Part shown: positions 42,428 through 50,548 of the stretch, piece after piece
How positions within the stretch are numbered: position 1 is the first letter of the stretch
How the letters are laid out: the number at the start of each line of letters is the position of its first letter
Assembly: GCF_008704555.1 (NCBI RefSeq)
Contig: NZ_CP023702.1
Coordinates: 5,804,001-5,868,000, forward strand
Reading direction: 5' to 3'
DNA: 64,000 nucleotides
Source: Streptomyces nitrosporeus
GTDB taxonomy: Bacteria; Actinomycetota; Actinomycetes; Streptomycetales; Streptomycetaceae
Notes under the pieces: generated by a model
What the model saw: the letters and a program-made list of their open reading frames with translations, nothing else
Databases searched by the model: none
Told to the model about the DNA's origin: nothing
Program-made: the position numbers and the translations under genes

Positions 42428-43072
42428 GTGACTGCTGTCCCCGTACCCCAGCCCCGTACCCGAGCCGCCGCCCCCGAGGGCGCCGGAAGCCGCCGCAGCC
42501 TGGCCGCGGGCCTGCTGCTCGGGGCGGCCGGTGCCACCGTCGTCCTCCTCGCCTCCGGCCAGACCTGGGCCGAGGGCCGGGCGGCCGTCGGCGGCGGTGC
42601 CCTGCCGCTCAGCGCGGACGGCCAGGACATCACCGGGCTGCCCGCGGCGCTGGCCGTGGTCGGCCTCGCCGCCCTCGTCGCCGTCTTCGCGGTCCGCAGG
42701 GCCGGCCGCCTGGTCGTCGCCGGGCTCCTCGCCCTCAGCGGGCTGGGCGCCGGCCTCAGCGCCTACGCGGGCGCCTCGGACCGCGGCACCCTGGACGAGA
42801 TGGCCGCGCAGACCACCGGGAACGCCTCGGCCACCGTCCAGGCCCTCAGCCACACCGCCTGGCCCTACGTCACCGCCGCCGGGGGCCTGCTGATCCTGCT
42901 CGCGGGCCTGCTGGCCCTGCGCTTCGGCAGCCGCTGGCCGGCCATGTCCGGCCGCTACGAGCGTGACGGCACCCCCCGCCCCCGCAAGGCCGCCCCCGTC
43001 ACGGACCCGGACCGTCCCGAGGACCTGTGGAAGGCGCTGGACCGCGGCGAGGACCCGACGCGCGAGGCATGA
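42428..43072 (+). CDS. Trp biosynthesis-associated membrane protein (TIGR02234 type)
   Basis: 214 residues with four predicted membrane helices (SLAAGLLLGAAGATVVLLAS; ALAVVGLAALVAVFAV; LVVAGLLALSGLGAGLSA; TAAGGLLILLAGLLALRF) and a charged C-terminal tail (DRPEDLWKALDRGEDPTRE). This protein accompanies trp genes in many actinobacteria; its role is unknown. GTG 42428 is preferred since GATAGT at 42415-42420 lies 7 nt upstream; GTG 42419, overlapping the trpE stop, is an alternative. Confidence 0.85.
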   Translation: MTAVPVPQPRTRAAAPEGAGSRRSLAAGLLLGAAGATVVLLASGQTWAEGRAAVGGGALPLSADGQDITGLPAALAVVGLAALVAVFAVRRAGRLVVAGLLALSGLGAGLSAYAGASDRGTLDEMAAQTTGNASATVQALSHTAWPYVTAAGGLLILLAGLLALRFGSRWPAMSGRYERDGTPRPRKAAPVTDPDRPEDLWKALDRGEDPTREA

Positions 43073-43140
43073 CCCCCCACCTCACGTCCCGCCGGTCCGT
43101 GCGGGACAATGGCCATGAGCTTCCAGTACAGCGCAGCAGC

Positions 43141-43165
43141 CTGTACGGCGAAGTGGTCCGTACAG
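43141..43165. promoter_or_regulatory. Inverted repeat upstream of the HGxxPAAW gene
   Basis: CTGTACGG (43141-43148) and CCGTACAG (43158-43165) are perfect arms with a 9-nt spacer, 44 bp before the ATG. The surrounding 136-bp leader has repeated CAGCG and CTTCCAG words. Possible operator or leader hairpin. Confidence 0.45.
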
Positions 43166-43208
43166 CGAAACAGCGAACTTCCAGCGCAACACCAACGAGG
43201 AGCAACTC

Positions 43209-43460
43209 ATGGCGGGCAGCAGCCACGGACACACCCCGGCCGCCTGGACCGGTGTCATCATCTCCTTCATCGGCTTCTGCGTCGCCGGCCTCTTCATGGT
43301 GGCGGCGAGCCCGGCGGGCTTCTGGGCCGGCATCGGCGTCGTCCTCCTCGGCGGGGTCGTCGGCTACGCCATGAAGATGGCGGGCCTCGGCATGCCGAAG
43401 GAGTCGGACGAGACCATCGCGGCCCGCAACCGCGCCGCGCGGGCCCAGACCGCTTCCTGA
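43209..43460 (+). CDS. HGxxPAAW-motif small membrane protein
   Basis: 83 residues with the diagnostic N-terminal HGHTPAAWTGV, two membrane helices (IISFIGFCVAGLFMVAA; GFWAGIGVVLLGGVVGYA) and a cytoplasmic tail KESDETIAARNRAARA. This family co-occurs with trp genes in Streptomyces; function unknown. ATG 43209 has GAGGAG at 7 nt, so this gene, unlike its neighbours, has a proper leader. Confidence 0.88.
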   Translation: MAGSSHGHTPAAWTGVIISFIGFCVAGLFMVAASPAGFWAGIGVVLLGGVVGYAMKMAGLGMPKESDETIAARNRAARAQTAS

Positions 43461-43685
43461 CCCACGGCCGTACCGGCCCGCCCGCACCGGTTCCGGCCCG
43501 CGCCGGCCGCCTGTGCCGCACCGGCTCCGGGCCCGCGGCCCGGCGGTCCGCGTGCGCGGTACGGGCCACGGCCGGCGGCCGCGGGAGCCCCGGCCCGGAC
43601 CCGCCGCACCGCGGTACGGGCCGACACGCGAGGCGCAGCCCCCGGCGGGCTGCGCCTTTCCGTGTCCCCGGGGCACAATCGGCGG

Positions 43686-44213
43686 GTGGACGCCTCAGCT
43701 ACCCCCGCCCCGGACCCCGCCGCCCCCGCACCCGCCGGTCCGCCGTACCCCGGAACCCGGCCGGCGCCGGGCGCACCGGGCAGCGGGCAGCCGCCCCCGC
43801 GGACCCCCGCCCGGGCCTCCCGGCTCCGCGGCCTCCTCGCTCCCGCGGGCGTCATGGCGGTCGTCGTCGGCGCGTTCGGCTACGTGGCCGCGGTGGACCC
43901 CAACGAGTCCGGTCACTACCCGGCCTGCCCCCTGCTCCGCTTCACCGGGGTGTTCTGCCCCGGCTGCGGAGGGCTGCGCAGCGCCCACGCCTTCGCCCAC
44001 GGCGACCTCGCCACCGCGTTCGGCGCCAACGCGGCCGCGGTCCTCGGCTACGCCGTCTTCGCGGCGGTGTGGCTGCTCTGGGTGGTCCGGGCCGCTCAGG
44101 GCAGGCAGCTGCGGATCGGTCTGACGAACACGCACTGGTGGGCGGTCGGCGCCGCCCTCCTGGTCTTCTCCGTCGTACGGAACCTGCCGTTCGGCTCCGC
44201 CCTGGCCCCGTGA
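43686..44213 (+). CDS. DUF2752 membrane protein
   Basis: 175 residues. A disordered Pro/Ala-rich N-terminus of about 50 residues precedes the DUF2752 core: ACPLLRFTGVFCPGCGGLRS with the CPxCGG motif, and AHAFAHGDLATAFGANAAAV between helices. Three to four membrane spans. GTG 43686 has CACAAT 6 nt upstream (43674-43679), suggesting a leaderless start; GTG 43662 is in frame but would lie above this promoter. Function unknown. Confidence 0.82.
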   Translation: MDASATPAPDPAAPAPAGPPYPGTRPAPGAPGSGQPPPRTPARASRLRGLLAPAGVMAVVVGAFGYVAAVDPNESGHYPACPLLRFTGVFCPGCGGLRSAHAFAHGDLATAFGANAAAVLGYAVFAAVWLLWVVRAAQGRQLRIGLTNTHWWAVGAALLVFSVVRNLPFGSALAP

Positions 44214-44325
44214 ATGCCCAGCTGGTGGGACGGACGGCCACCGGATGCGGACCCGGTGCCTTCCTGCGGATACCATCGATACGGCTGATCCTGTTCCATC
44301 ACCGTTCCGGAAGGGGGCCGCTCAC

Positions 44326-45135
44326 GTGAGTGTGCTCGACGAGATCATCGACGGCGTCCGCGCCGACCTCGCGGAGCGGCAGGCGCGCGTCAGCCTCGAC
44401 GAGCTCAAGGAACGCGCCGCGCGCGCCCCCCGGGCCAAGGACGGGGTCGCCGCCCTGCGCGGCGAGGGCGTGACCGTCATCTGCGAGGTCAAGCGCTCCA
44501 GCCCTTCCAAGGGCGCCCTGGCCGCCATCGCCGACCCGGCCGCGCTCGCCGCGGACTACGAGGCCGGCGGCGCGTCCGTCATCTCCGTACTCACCGAGGA
44601 GCGCCGCTTCGGCGGGTCCCTCGCCGACCTGGAGGCCGTCCGCGCCAAGGTCGACATCCCCGTCCTGCGCAAGGACTTCATCGTCACCTCCTACCAGCTG
44701 TGGGAGGCGCGCGCGTACGGCGCCGACCTCGCCCTGCTGATCGTCGCCGCCCTCGACCAGGAGGCCCTGGTCTCCCTCATCGAGCGCGCCGAGTCGATCG
44801 GCCTGACGCCGCTGGTCGAGGCCCACGACGAGGAGGAGGCCGAGCGCGCCGTGGCCGCCGGGGCGAAGATCGTCGGAGTGAACGCCCGCAACCTGAAGGA
44901 CCTGAAGGTCGACCGCTCCACCTTCGAGCGGGTCGCCCCCGAGATCCCCGACCACATCGTCAAGGTCGCCGAGTCCGGCGTCCGCGGTCCGCACGACCTC
45001 ATCGCCTACGCCAACGCCGGCGCCGACGCGGTGCTGGTGGGCGAGTCGCTGGTCACCGGCCGCGACCCCAAGGCGGCCGTGGCCGACCTGGTCGCCGCCG
45101 GAGCCCACCCGGCGCTCCGCCACGGACGGGGCTGA
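44326..45135 (+). CDS. trpC: Indole-3-glycerol phosphate synthase
   Basis: 269-residue (beta/alpha)8 barrel converting CdRP to indole-3-glycerol phosphate. VICEVKRSSPSKG with the catalytic Lys, VLTEERRFGGSLADL, PVLRKDFIVTSYQ, VNARNLKDLKVD and VAESGVRGPHDL are standard. GTG 44326 follows a strong GGAAGGGGG. It begins the trpC-trpM-trpB-trpA unit; a TACCAT at 44271-44276 is a possible -10 in the 112-bp gap. Confidence 0.97.
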   Translation: MSVLDEIIDGVRADLAERQARVSLDELKERAARAPRAKDGVAALRGEGVTVICEVKRSSPSKGALAAIADPAALAADYEAGGASVISVLTEERRFGGSLADLEAVRAKVDIPVLRKDFIVTSYQLWEARAYGADLALLIVAALDQEALVSLIERAESIGLTPLVEAHDEEEAERAVAAGAKIVGVNARNLKDLKVDRSTFERVAPEIPDHIVKVAESGVRGPHDLIAYANAGADAVLVGESLVTGRDPKAAVADLVAAGAHPALRHGRG

Positions 45136-45143
45136 TCCAGGCC

Positions 45144-45359
45144 GTGTCCCCCGTCCGCCCCGCGCCCGGCGCCCTGCCGGGCCTGTGCCCCGTGGCCGCC
45201 CCGGCCAGGGAGCCGCACGCCCCGCTGGCGCGCGGCTGCCGGCCGCGCGGCTGCCGCGCGCCCGCCCGGCGCGTGCACGGACGGCGGGTGCGGTACGTGA
45301 TCGGCGACGAGCCGGGACAGGTCAACGGGATGCGATGGCGCCCGGGGTCCGCGCCGTAG
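45144..45359 (+). CDS. trpM: Small TrpM-like protein between trpC and trpB
   Basis: 71-residue basic, Cys/Arg-rich protein starting GTG 45144, 8 bp after trpC. The N-terminal half is Pro/Ala low-complexity; the C-terminal part RVHGRRVRYVIGDEPGQVNG is the plausible conserved piece. S. coelicolor carries the small gene trpM at this exact position, and its product modulates tryptophan synthesis and differentiation. I assign it by position and size and from memory, not by alignment. SD is weak (CCAGG), so coupling to trpC is likely. Confidence 0.6.
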   Translation: MSPVRPAPGALPGLCPVAAPAREPHAPLARGCRPRGCRAPARRVHGRRVRYVIGDEPGQVNGMRWRPGSAP

Positions 45360-45435
45360 CGAGCCCCGGACGTCCACCGGCCCTCCGCAGCACCAGGGGG
45401 AGCCGCTCTCCGTGCCCGGAGGGCTCCGGACGGCC

Positions 45436-45469
45436 CGCCGTACCCGACCGCCCTGCGGCCGGTACGGCG
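45436..45469 (+). promoter_or_regulatory. Hairpin in the trpM-trpB gap
   Basis: CGCCGTACC (45436-45444) pairs perfectly with GGTACGGCG (45461-45469) around a 16-nt loop that can itself partly fold. It is followed 62 nt later by trpB, with a GAGGAG ribosome site. It may adjust trpB/trpA expression relative to trpC/trpM, or stabilise a processed end. Confidence 0.45.
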
Positions 45470-45530
45470 CTCTGCCCACGGCGCATACGGTGCCATCACC
45501 CGTTGCGATGTTCCGAGGAGCACGTCGAAA

Positions 45531-46811
45531 ATGTCGTCCGACTTCTTCATTCCGGACCCGGAGGGTCTGATCCCCAGCGCCGAGGGCTACTTCGGCGCGT
45601 TCGGTGGCAAGTTCATCCCGGAGGCGCTGGTCGCCGCCGTGGACGAGGTGGCCGTCGAATACGACAAGGCCAAGGCCGATCCGTCCTTCGCCGCCGAGCT
45701 CAACGAGCTCATGGTCAACTACACGGGCCGCCCCAGCGCCCTGACCGAGGTGCCCCGCTTCGCCGAGCACGCCGGGGGGGCCCGCGTCCTCCTCAAGCGC
45801 GAGGACCTCAACCACACCGGGTCGCACAAGATCAACAACGTGCTCGGCCAGGCGCTCCTCACCCGGCGGATGGGCAAGACCCGGGTCATCGCGGAGACCG
45901 GCGCCGGACAGCACGGTGTCGCGACCGCCACCGCCTGCGCCCTCTTCGGGCTCGAGTGCACCATCTACATGGGCGAGATCGACACCGAGCGGCAGGCGCT
46001 GAACGTGGCGCGGATGCGGATGCTCGGGGCCGAGGTCGTCGCCGTGAAGTCCGGCTCCAGGACGCTCAAGGACGCCATCAACGAGGCGTTCCGCGACTGG
46101 GTCGCCAACGTCGACCGTACGCACTACCTCTTCGGCACGGTCGCGGGGCCGCACCCCTTCCCGGCGATGGTCCGCGACTTCCACCGGGTGATCGGGGTGG
46201 AGGCGCGCCGCCAGATCCTGGAGCGCACCGGCCGGCTGCCCGACGCGGCGGTCGCCTGTGTCGGCGGCGGGTCCAACGCCATCGGGCTCTTCCACGCCTT
46301 CATCCCCGACCCGGACGTCCGGCTCATCGGCTGCGAGCCGGCCGGGCACGGGGTGGAGACCGGTGAGCACGCGGCGACCCTGACCGCGGGGGAGCCCGGG
46401 ATCCTGCACGGTTCCCGCTCCTACGTCCTCCAGGACGACGAGGGCCAGATCACCGAGCCCTACTCCATCTCGGCCGGTCTGGACTACCCGGGCATCGGTC
46501 CCGAGCACGCCTACCTCAAGGACGTCGGACGCGGCGAGTACCGCGCGGTCACCGACGACGCCGCCATGCGGGCGCTGCGCCTCCTCTCCCGTACCGAGGG
46601 CATCATCCCGGCCATCGAGAGCGCGCACGCGCTGGCCGGGGCCCTGGAGGTCGGCAGGGAGCTCGGCAAGGACGGGCTGATCGTGGTCAACCTGTCCGGC
46701 CGGGGCGACAAGGACATGGACACGGCCGCGCGCTACTTCGGTCTGTACGACGGAGCGGACGCGGTCGTCGAAGCCGATGCGGCCGACGGGGACGTGGAGG
46801 TCACCAAGTGA
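45531..46811 (+). CDS. trpB: Tryptophan synthase beta chain
   Basis: 426-residue PLP enzyme condensing indole and serine. FGGKFIPEALVAAV and GRPSALTEVPRF at the N-terminus; the Schiff-base Lys lies in LNHTGSHKINN; AETGAGQHGVATATA, GTVAGPHPFPAMV, and the phosphate-binding GGGSNAIG follow. ATG with GAGGAG 9 nt upstream. Stop overlaps the trpA start, ensuring 1:1 coupling for the alpha2beta2 complex. Confidence 0.98.
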   Translation: MSSDFFIPDPEGLIPSAEGYFGAFGGKFIPEALVAAVDEVAVEYDKAKADPSFAAELNELMVNYTGRPSALTEVPRFAEHAGGARVLLKREDLNHTGSHKINNVLGQALLTRRMGKTRVIAETGAGQHGVATATACALFGLECTIYMGEIDTERQALNVARMRMLGAEVVAVKSGSRTLKDAINEAFRDWVANVDRTHYLFGTVAGPHPFPAMVRDFHRVIGVEARRQILERTGRLPDAAVACVGGGSNAIGLFHAFIPDPDVRLIGCEPAGHGVETGEHAATLTAGEPGILHGSRSYVLQDDEGQITEPYSISAGLDYPGIGPEHAYLKDVGRGEYRAVTDDAAMRALRLLSRTEGIIPAIESAHALAGALEVGRELGKDGLIVVNLSGRGDKDMDTAARYFGLYDGADAVVEADAADGDVEVTK

Positions 46812-47626
46812 GCGGCAACCGAGAACTGCTGAGCGACACCCTGGCCAGGACCGCCTCCGAGGACAGGGCCGCGCTGATCGCCTACCTGCCCGGGGGGTTC
46901 CCGACCGTCGAGGGCGGCATCGCCGCGGTGAAGGCGGCCGTCGCGGGCGGCGCCGACGTGATCGAGGTCGGCCTGCCGCACAGCGACCCGGTCCTCGACG
47001 GGCCGGTCATCCAGACCGCCGACGACATCGCGCTGCGCGGCGGGGTCCGGATCGCCGACATCCTGCGCACGGTCCGCGAGGCGTACGAGGCGACCGGTGC
47101 GCCGATCCTCGTCATGACGTACTGGAACCCCGTCGACCGCTACGGCGTGGAACGCTTCACCGCCGAGCTCGCCGAGGCGGGGGGCGCCGGGTGCATCCTG
47201 CCCGACCTGCCGGTCCAGGAGTCCGCGCTGTGGCGGGAGCACGCTGAGAAGCACTCCCTGGCCACCGTCTTCGTCGTCGCCCCGAGCAGCAAGGACGAAC
47301 GGCTCGCCACCATCACCGCCGCCGGGTCCGGTTTCGTGTACGCCGCCTCCCTGATGGGCGTGACCGGAACCCGGGAGTCCGTCGGTGAGCAGGCTCAGGA
47401 GCTGGTGCGCCGCACCCGCGCGGCCGGCGAGCTGCCGGTCTGCGTGGGCATCGGCGTGTCGACCCGTGAGCACGCCCGGCAGGTCGCCGGCTTCGCGGAC
47501 GGGGTGATCGTCGGATCGGCCTTCGTCAAGCGGATGCTGGACGCCCCGGACGAGGCGGCGGGGCTGGAAGCGGTCCGCGCGCTGGCGGGCGAACTCGCCG
47601 AGGGCGTGCGCGGGCGCGGCGTCTGA
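46808..47626 (+). CDS. trpA: Tryptophan synthase alpha chain
   Basis: 272-residue barrel splitting indole-3-glycerol phosphate. IAYLPGGFPTVEGG, then VIEVGLPHSDPVLDGPVIQ with the catalytic Glu and Asp, CILPDLPVQES, YAASLMGVTG and VGIGVSTREHA. GTG start overlaps the trpB stop (GTGA). The transcript ends at a hairpin 26 bp downstream. Confidence 0.98.
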   Translation: MSGNRELLSDTLARTASEDRAALIAYLPGGFPTVEGGIAAVKAAVAGGADVIEVGLPHSDPVLDGPVIQTADDIALRGGVRIADILRTVREAYEATGAPILVMTYWNPVDRYGVERFTAELAEAGGAGCILPDLPVQESALWREHAEKHSLATVFVVAPSSKDERLATITAAGSGFVYAASLMGVTGTRESVGEQAQELVRRTRAAGELPVCVGIGVSTREHARQVAGFADGVIVGSAFVKRMLDAPDEAAGLEAVRALAGELAEGVRGRGV

Positions 47627-47652
47627 CCGTCATCCTTCCGGGTGGACCTGGG

Positions 47653-47682
47653 ACCGGGGAGGCGCTCGCGCGCCTCCCCGGT
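47653..47682 (+). terminator. trp operon terminator
   Basis: ACCGGGGAGGCGC (47653-47665) pairs with GCGCCTCCCCGGT (47670-47682), loop TCGC, followed by TCGTTTGC. It is 13 bp before the start of the next gene, so that gene needs either its own promoter inside this space or read-through. Confidence 0.85.
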
Positions 47683-47695
47683 TCGTTTGCGCGGT

Positions 47696-48520
47696 GTGAG
47701 TGAGAACAGCCAAGAGCGAAAGAGAACCGCGCGTGACCGGCTCGTCCAGCAGCGTGAGCTGGACCGGGCGCGCGACCGCAGGCGCCGCACCCTGATCGTG
47801 TCGGCCGCCGTGGTGGGGGTGCTGGCGTTGGCCGCCGTCGTCGGCCTGATCGCGGCGAACACGGGGAAGGACGGGGGCGGCGGCACGGCGGGCCCGGTGG
47901 TGGCCCCGTCCGGGGCGACGGGGAAGGACAGGCTCGCCCTCCGGGTCGGGGCCGGCGACGCCCCGGTGACGCTCACCATCTGGGAGGACTTCCGCTGCCC
48001 GGTCTGCGCCCAGTTCGAGAACGCCTTCCGGGAGACCGTCGCGGAGCTGGTGGACAGCGGCCAGGTCAAGGCGGAGTACCACCTGGCCACGATCATCGAC
48101 GGCAATCTCGGCGGCAGCGGCTCCCTGCGGGCGGCCAACGCCGCCGCCTGCGCGCAGGACGCGGGTGAGTTCGCCGCCTACCACGACGTCCTCTACCGGA
48201 ACCAGCCCCCCGAGGCCGACGACGCGTTCGGCGACAACGCGAAGCTGATCGAGCTGGCCGGCGAGGTGAAGGGCCTGGACACCCCCGCCTTCCGCGACTG
48301 CGTGGAGGACGGCGCACACGACAGCTGGGTCGAGGAGTCGGACAAGGCGTTCTCGGAAGGCGGTTTCCGGGGGACACCGACCGTGCTGCTCGACGGGGAG
48401 TCCGTCTTCCCGAAGAAGGGGGACGAGGAGATCTCCGTCGCCCGCCTCAAGAAGTGGGTGGCCGACGCCGGCAGGGGCAAGGAGCCGGGCAGGGTGAGCG
48501 GGACCCCTCCCTTGTCCTGA
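47696..48520 (+). CDS. Membrane-anchored DsbA-like thiol-disulfide protein (second copy)
   Basis: 274 residues: basic N-terminus ERKRTARDRLVQQRELDRAR, one membrane helix (TLIVSAAVVGVLALAAVVGL), Gly-rich linker, then an extracytoplasmic thioredoxin fold with CPVC in WEDFRCPVCAQFENAF, extra cysteines at AAACAQDAG and FRDCVEDG, and cis-Pro GTPTVLLDGE. Same layout as the protein at 9807. GTG 47696 lacks an SD and follows the trpA terminator by 13 bp. In S. coelicolor a thioredoxin-like gene also follows trpA, as I recall. Confidence 0.88.
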   Translation: MSENSQERKRTARDRLVQQRELDRARDRRRRTLIVSAAVVGVLALAAVVGLIAANTGKDGGGGTAGPVVAPSGATGKDRLALRVGAGDAPVTLTIWEDFRCPVCAQFENAFRETVAELVDSGQVKAEYHLATIIDGNLGGSGSLRAANAAACAQDAGEFAAYHDVLYRNQPPEADDAFGDNAKLIELAGEVKGLDTPAFRDCVEDGAHDSWVEESDKAFSEGGFRGTPTVLLDGESVFPKKGDEEISVARLKKWVADAGRGKEPGRVSGTPPLS

Positions 48521-48808
48521 GACCGGACCGCGCCGGGGCGTGGTCCCCGCCGGGGCCGGGGTGCGGATCCTGTCGGGGGCGGGATACGCACCCCACCGGG
48601 ACCGGGGCGTGGTTCCCACCGGAACCGGGGTGTGTTCCCCACCGGCACGGGCCGGCTTCCGGACCGGTCGGCTCGCGGGCGGACCCTTCGGGCCGGCCGG
48701 ATCGGGCCGGCCTGATCCGGCCGGTACCGGATCGGGCCGGCCGTTCCGGATCAGGCCGGCCGGCCCCCGGCCCCGGCCGTCCGGGGCTGTGGCCGGCCGG
48801 GGCCCTGG
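48521..48808. repeat. Imperfect GC-rich repeats between convergent genes
   Basis: Two families fill this gap. The first (about 48533-48645) has four to five units around CCGGGACCGGGGCGTGG / TTCCCACC, about 22-26 bp long. The second (48690-48765) repeats GGGCCGGCCGGATC or close variants, with alternating orientation, giving many possible hairpins. No gene is supported. The region probably also terminates transcription from both sides. Confidence 0.65.
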
Positions 48809-50179
48809 TCAGGTGCCGCGCAGGTCCTTGATGCGGTGGATCTTGCCGAGCGAGCGCTCCAGGGTCTCCGGCTCCACGACCGTCACCTCGACGCTCACCC
48901 CCACACCGTCCTTCACACCCTGCGCGATCGCCTCCGCCGCCGCCTCGCGCTGCCCGGCCCCGGCCCCGGGCCGGGCCTCGACGCGCACCGTCATCCGGTC
49001 CATCCGCCCACGGCGGGTGAGCTCCAGCTGGAAGTGCGGCGCGACGGCGGGCGTGCGCAGCACGATCTCCTCGATCTGGGTGGGGAAGACGTTCACCCCC
49101 CGCAGGATGATCATGTCGTCGCTGCGGCCGGTGATCTTCTCGATCCTGCGGAACGCGGGCCGCGCGGTCCCCGGCAGCAGCCGGGTCAGATCACGGGTCC
49201 GGTAGCGGATGACCGGCAGCGCCTCCTTGGTGAGGGAGGTGAGGACCAGCTCGCCTCGTTCCCCCTCGGGCAGGACGGCGGTCTCGAAGGGATCGACCAC
49301 CTCGGGGTAGAAGTGGTCCTCCCAGACGTGCAGACCGTCCTTGGTCTCGGCGCACTCCTGCGCGACGCCGGGGCCCATGACCTCGGAGAGGCCGTATATG
49401 TCGACCGCGTGGATGTCCATGCGGTCCTCGATCTCCCGTCGCATCTCCTCCGTCCACGGCTCGGCCCCGAAGATGCCCACCTTCAGGGAGGTGCCGCGCG
49501 GGTCGACGCCCTGCCGCTCGAACTCGTCGAGCAGGGTGAGCATGTAGGACGGCGTGACCATGATGATCTCGGGCTCGAAGTCCGTGATGATCTGGACCTG
49601 CCGTGCCGTCATGCCGCCGGAGGCCGGGATCACGGTGCATCCGGCGCGCTCGGCCCCGTAGTGCGCCCCCAGGCCGCCGGTGAACAGCCCGTAGCCGTAG
49701 GAGATGTGGACCTTGTGCCCGGGGCGCCCGCCCGCCGCCCTGATGGAGCGGGCGACCAGGTCCGCCCAGACGGACAGGTCCCGCTCGGTGTAGCCGACGA
49801 CCGTGGGGCGGCCGGTGGTGCCGCTGGAGGCGTGGACGCGCCGTACGTCCTCCATGGGCACGGCGAACATGCCGAAGGGGTAGGTCTCCCGCAGGTCGGC
49901 CTTGGTGGTGAAGGGGAAACGCGCCAGGTCCTCCGGCGTGCGGCAGTCCTCCGGGGCGACCCCGGCCGCGTCGAACTTCCGCCGGTACAGCTCCACGTTG
50001 TCGTACGCGTGACGGAGGGTCGATCTGAGGCGGCCGAGCTGAAGCGCCCTCAGCTCCTGCGCGTCAAGGCGCTCGGCGCCGTCCAGGAGGTCCTCGGGGA
50101 GGGCATCCCCCAGGCGGGCGGGGCGGTGCCCCGCGGCCGTCCGCGCCGGAGCCGCCACGCCCTTCGGTTCGGTACTCAT
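48809..50179 (-). CDS. paaK: Phenylacetate-CoA ligase
   Basis: 456-residue ANL-family ligase activating phenylacetate with ATP and CoA, the first step of aerobic phenylacetate breakdown. The P-loop HASSGTTGRPTVVGYTERD, the SYGYGLFTGGLGAHYGAERAG block, IYGLSEVMGPGVAQEC, and the C-terminal FPTQIEEIVLR and SLGKIHRIKDLR are characteristic. ATG 50179 has GAGGGAG 5 nt upstream. It is divergent from paaABCDE, which takes the CoA ester next. Confidence 0.97.
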   Translation of the reverse strand: MSTEPKGVAAPARTAAGHRPARLGDALPEDLLDGAERLDAQELRALQLGRLRSTLRHAYDNVELYRRKFDAAGVAPEDCRTPEDLARFPFTTKADLRETYPFGMFAVPMEDVRRVHASSGTTGRPTVVGYTERDLSVWADLVARSIRAAGGRPGHKVHISYGYGLFTGGLGAHYGAERAGCTVIPASGGMTARQVQIITDFEPEIIMVTPSYMLTLLDEFERQGVDPRGTSLKVGIFGAEPWTEEMRREIEDRMDIHAVDIYGLSEVMGPGVAQECAETKDGLHVWEDHFYPEVVDPFETAVLPEGERGELVLTSLTKEALPVIRYRTRDLTRLLPGTARPAFRRIEKITGRSDDMIILRGVNVFPTQIEEIVLRTPAVAPHFQLELTRRGRMDRMTVRVEARPGAGAGQREAAAEAIAQGVKDGVGVSVEVTVVEPETLERSLGKIHRIKDLRGT

Positions 50180-50380
50180 CGCGACTCCCTCGTCGTCGTG
50201 CCCCGCGTGCCGTCCGCCGCGCCGCCCGGTGTCCCGGCGGTCCGGTGCCGGCCGCCCCCGCTGCGCTGGTGGACCGCTGTGCCGTCCGCCGGGCCGCACC
50301 GGCGGCGGACGCCACCGCCGTGGCGCACGTGTTCCGGGGGCGTTCCCGCGGCACGGGCCCGCGCACCGGACCCGTCTGCC

Positions 50381-50396
50381 GACCGACCATTCGGTC
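50381..50396. promoter_or_regulatory. PaaR-type operator candidate 1
   Basis: GACCGA-CCAT-TCGGTC is a perfect 6-bp-arm palindrome. The 12-mer ACCGACCATTCG at 50382-50393 recurs as its reverse complement in site 2, 128 bp away. The ACCG-N6-CGGT layout agrees with operators of TetR-family PaaR regulators of phenylacetate genes as I remember them. Confidence 0.6.
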
Positions 50397-50514
50397 AGCA
50401 TGCGCCACGGGCTCAGTAATCCAGCCGTGCCCGCCCCGTGTCAAGGGGCCGCGACTCCGCGCCGGCCCGGTCCGGCCGGGGTCTTGCCTGGCGGAGGAAG
50501 ACGCGTCACACTGG

Positions 50515-50532
50515 ACCGAACGAATGGTCGGT
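50515..50532. promoter_or_regulatory. PaaR-type operator candidate 2
   Basis: ACCGAACGAATGGTCGGT contains CGAATGGTCGGT (50521-50532), the exact reverse complement of 12 bases of site 1, and outer arms ACCGA/TCGGT. It is 17 bp before the paaA ATG, a position suited to repression. Confidence 0.6.
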
Positions 50533-50548
50533 TGGGAAGTTGGTATCG

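Larger units (their letters stand above)
50180..50548. promoter_or_regulatory. paaK-paaA divergent control region
   Basis: 369 bp without a gene. The paaK side is plain GC-rich sequence. The paaA side carries two related operator-like sites (50381-50396 and 50515-50532). No clear -35/-10 pair could be defended for either gene. Short open frames through it are shadows. Confidence 0.6.
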
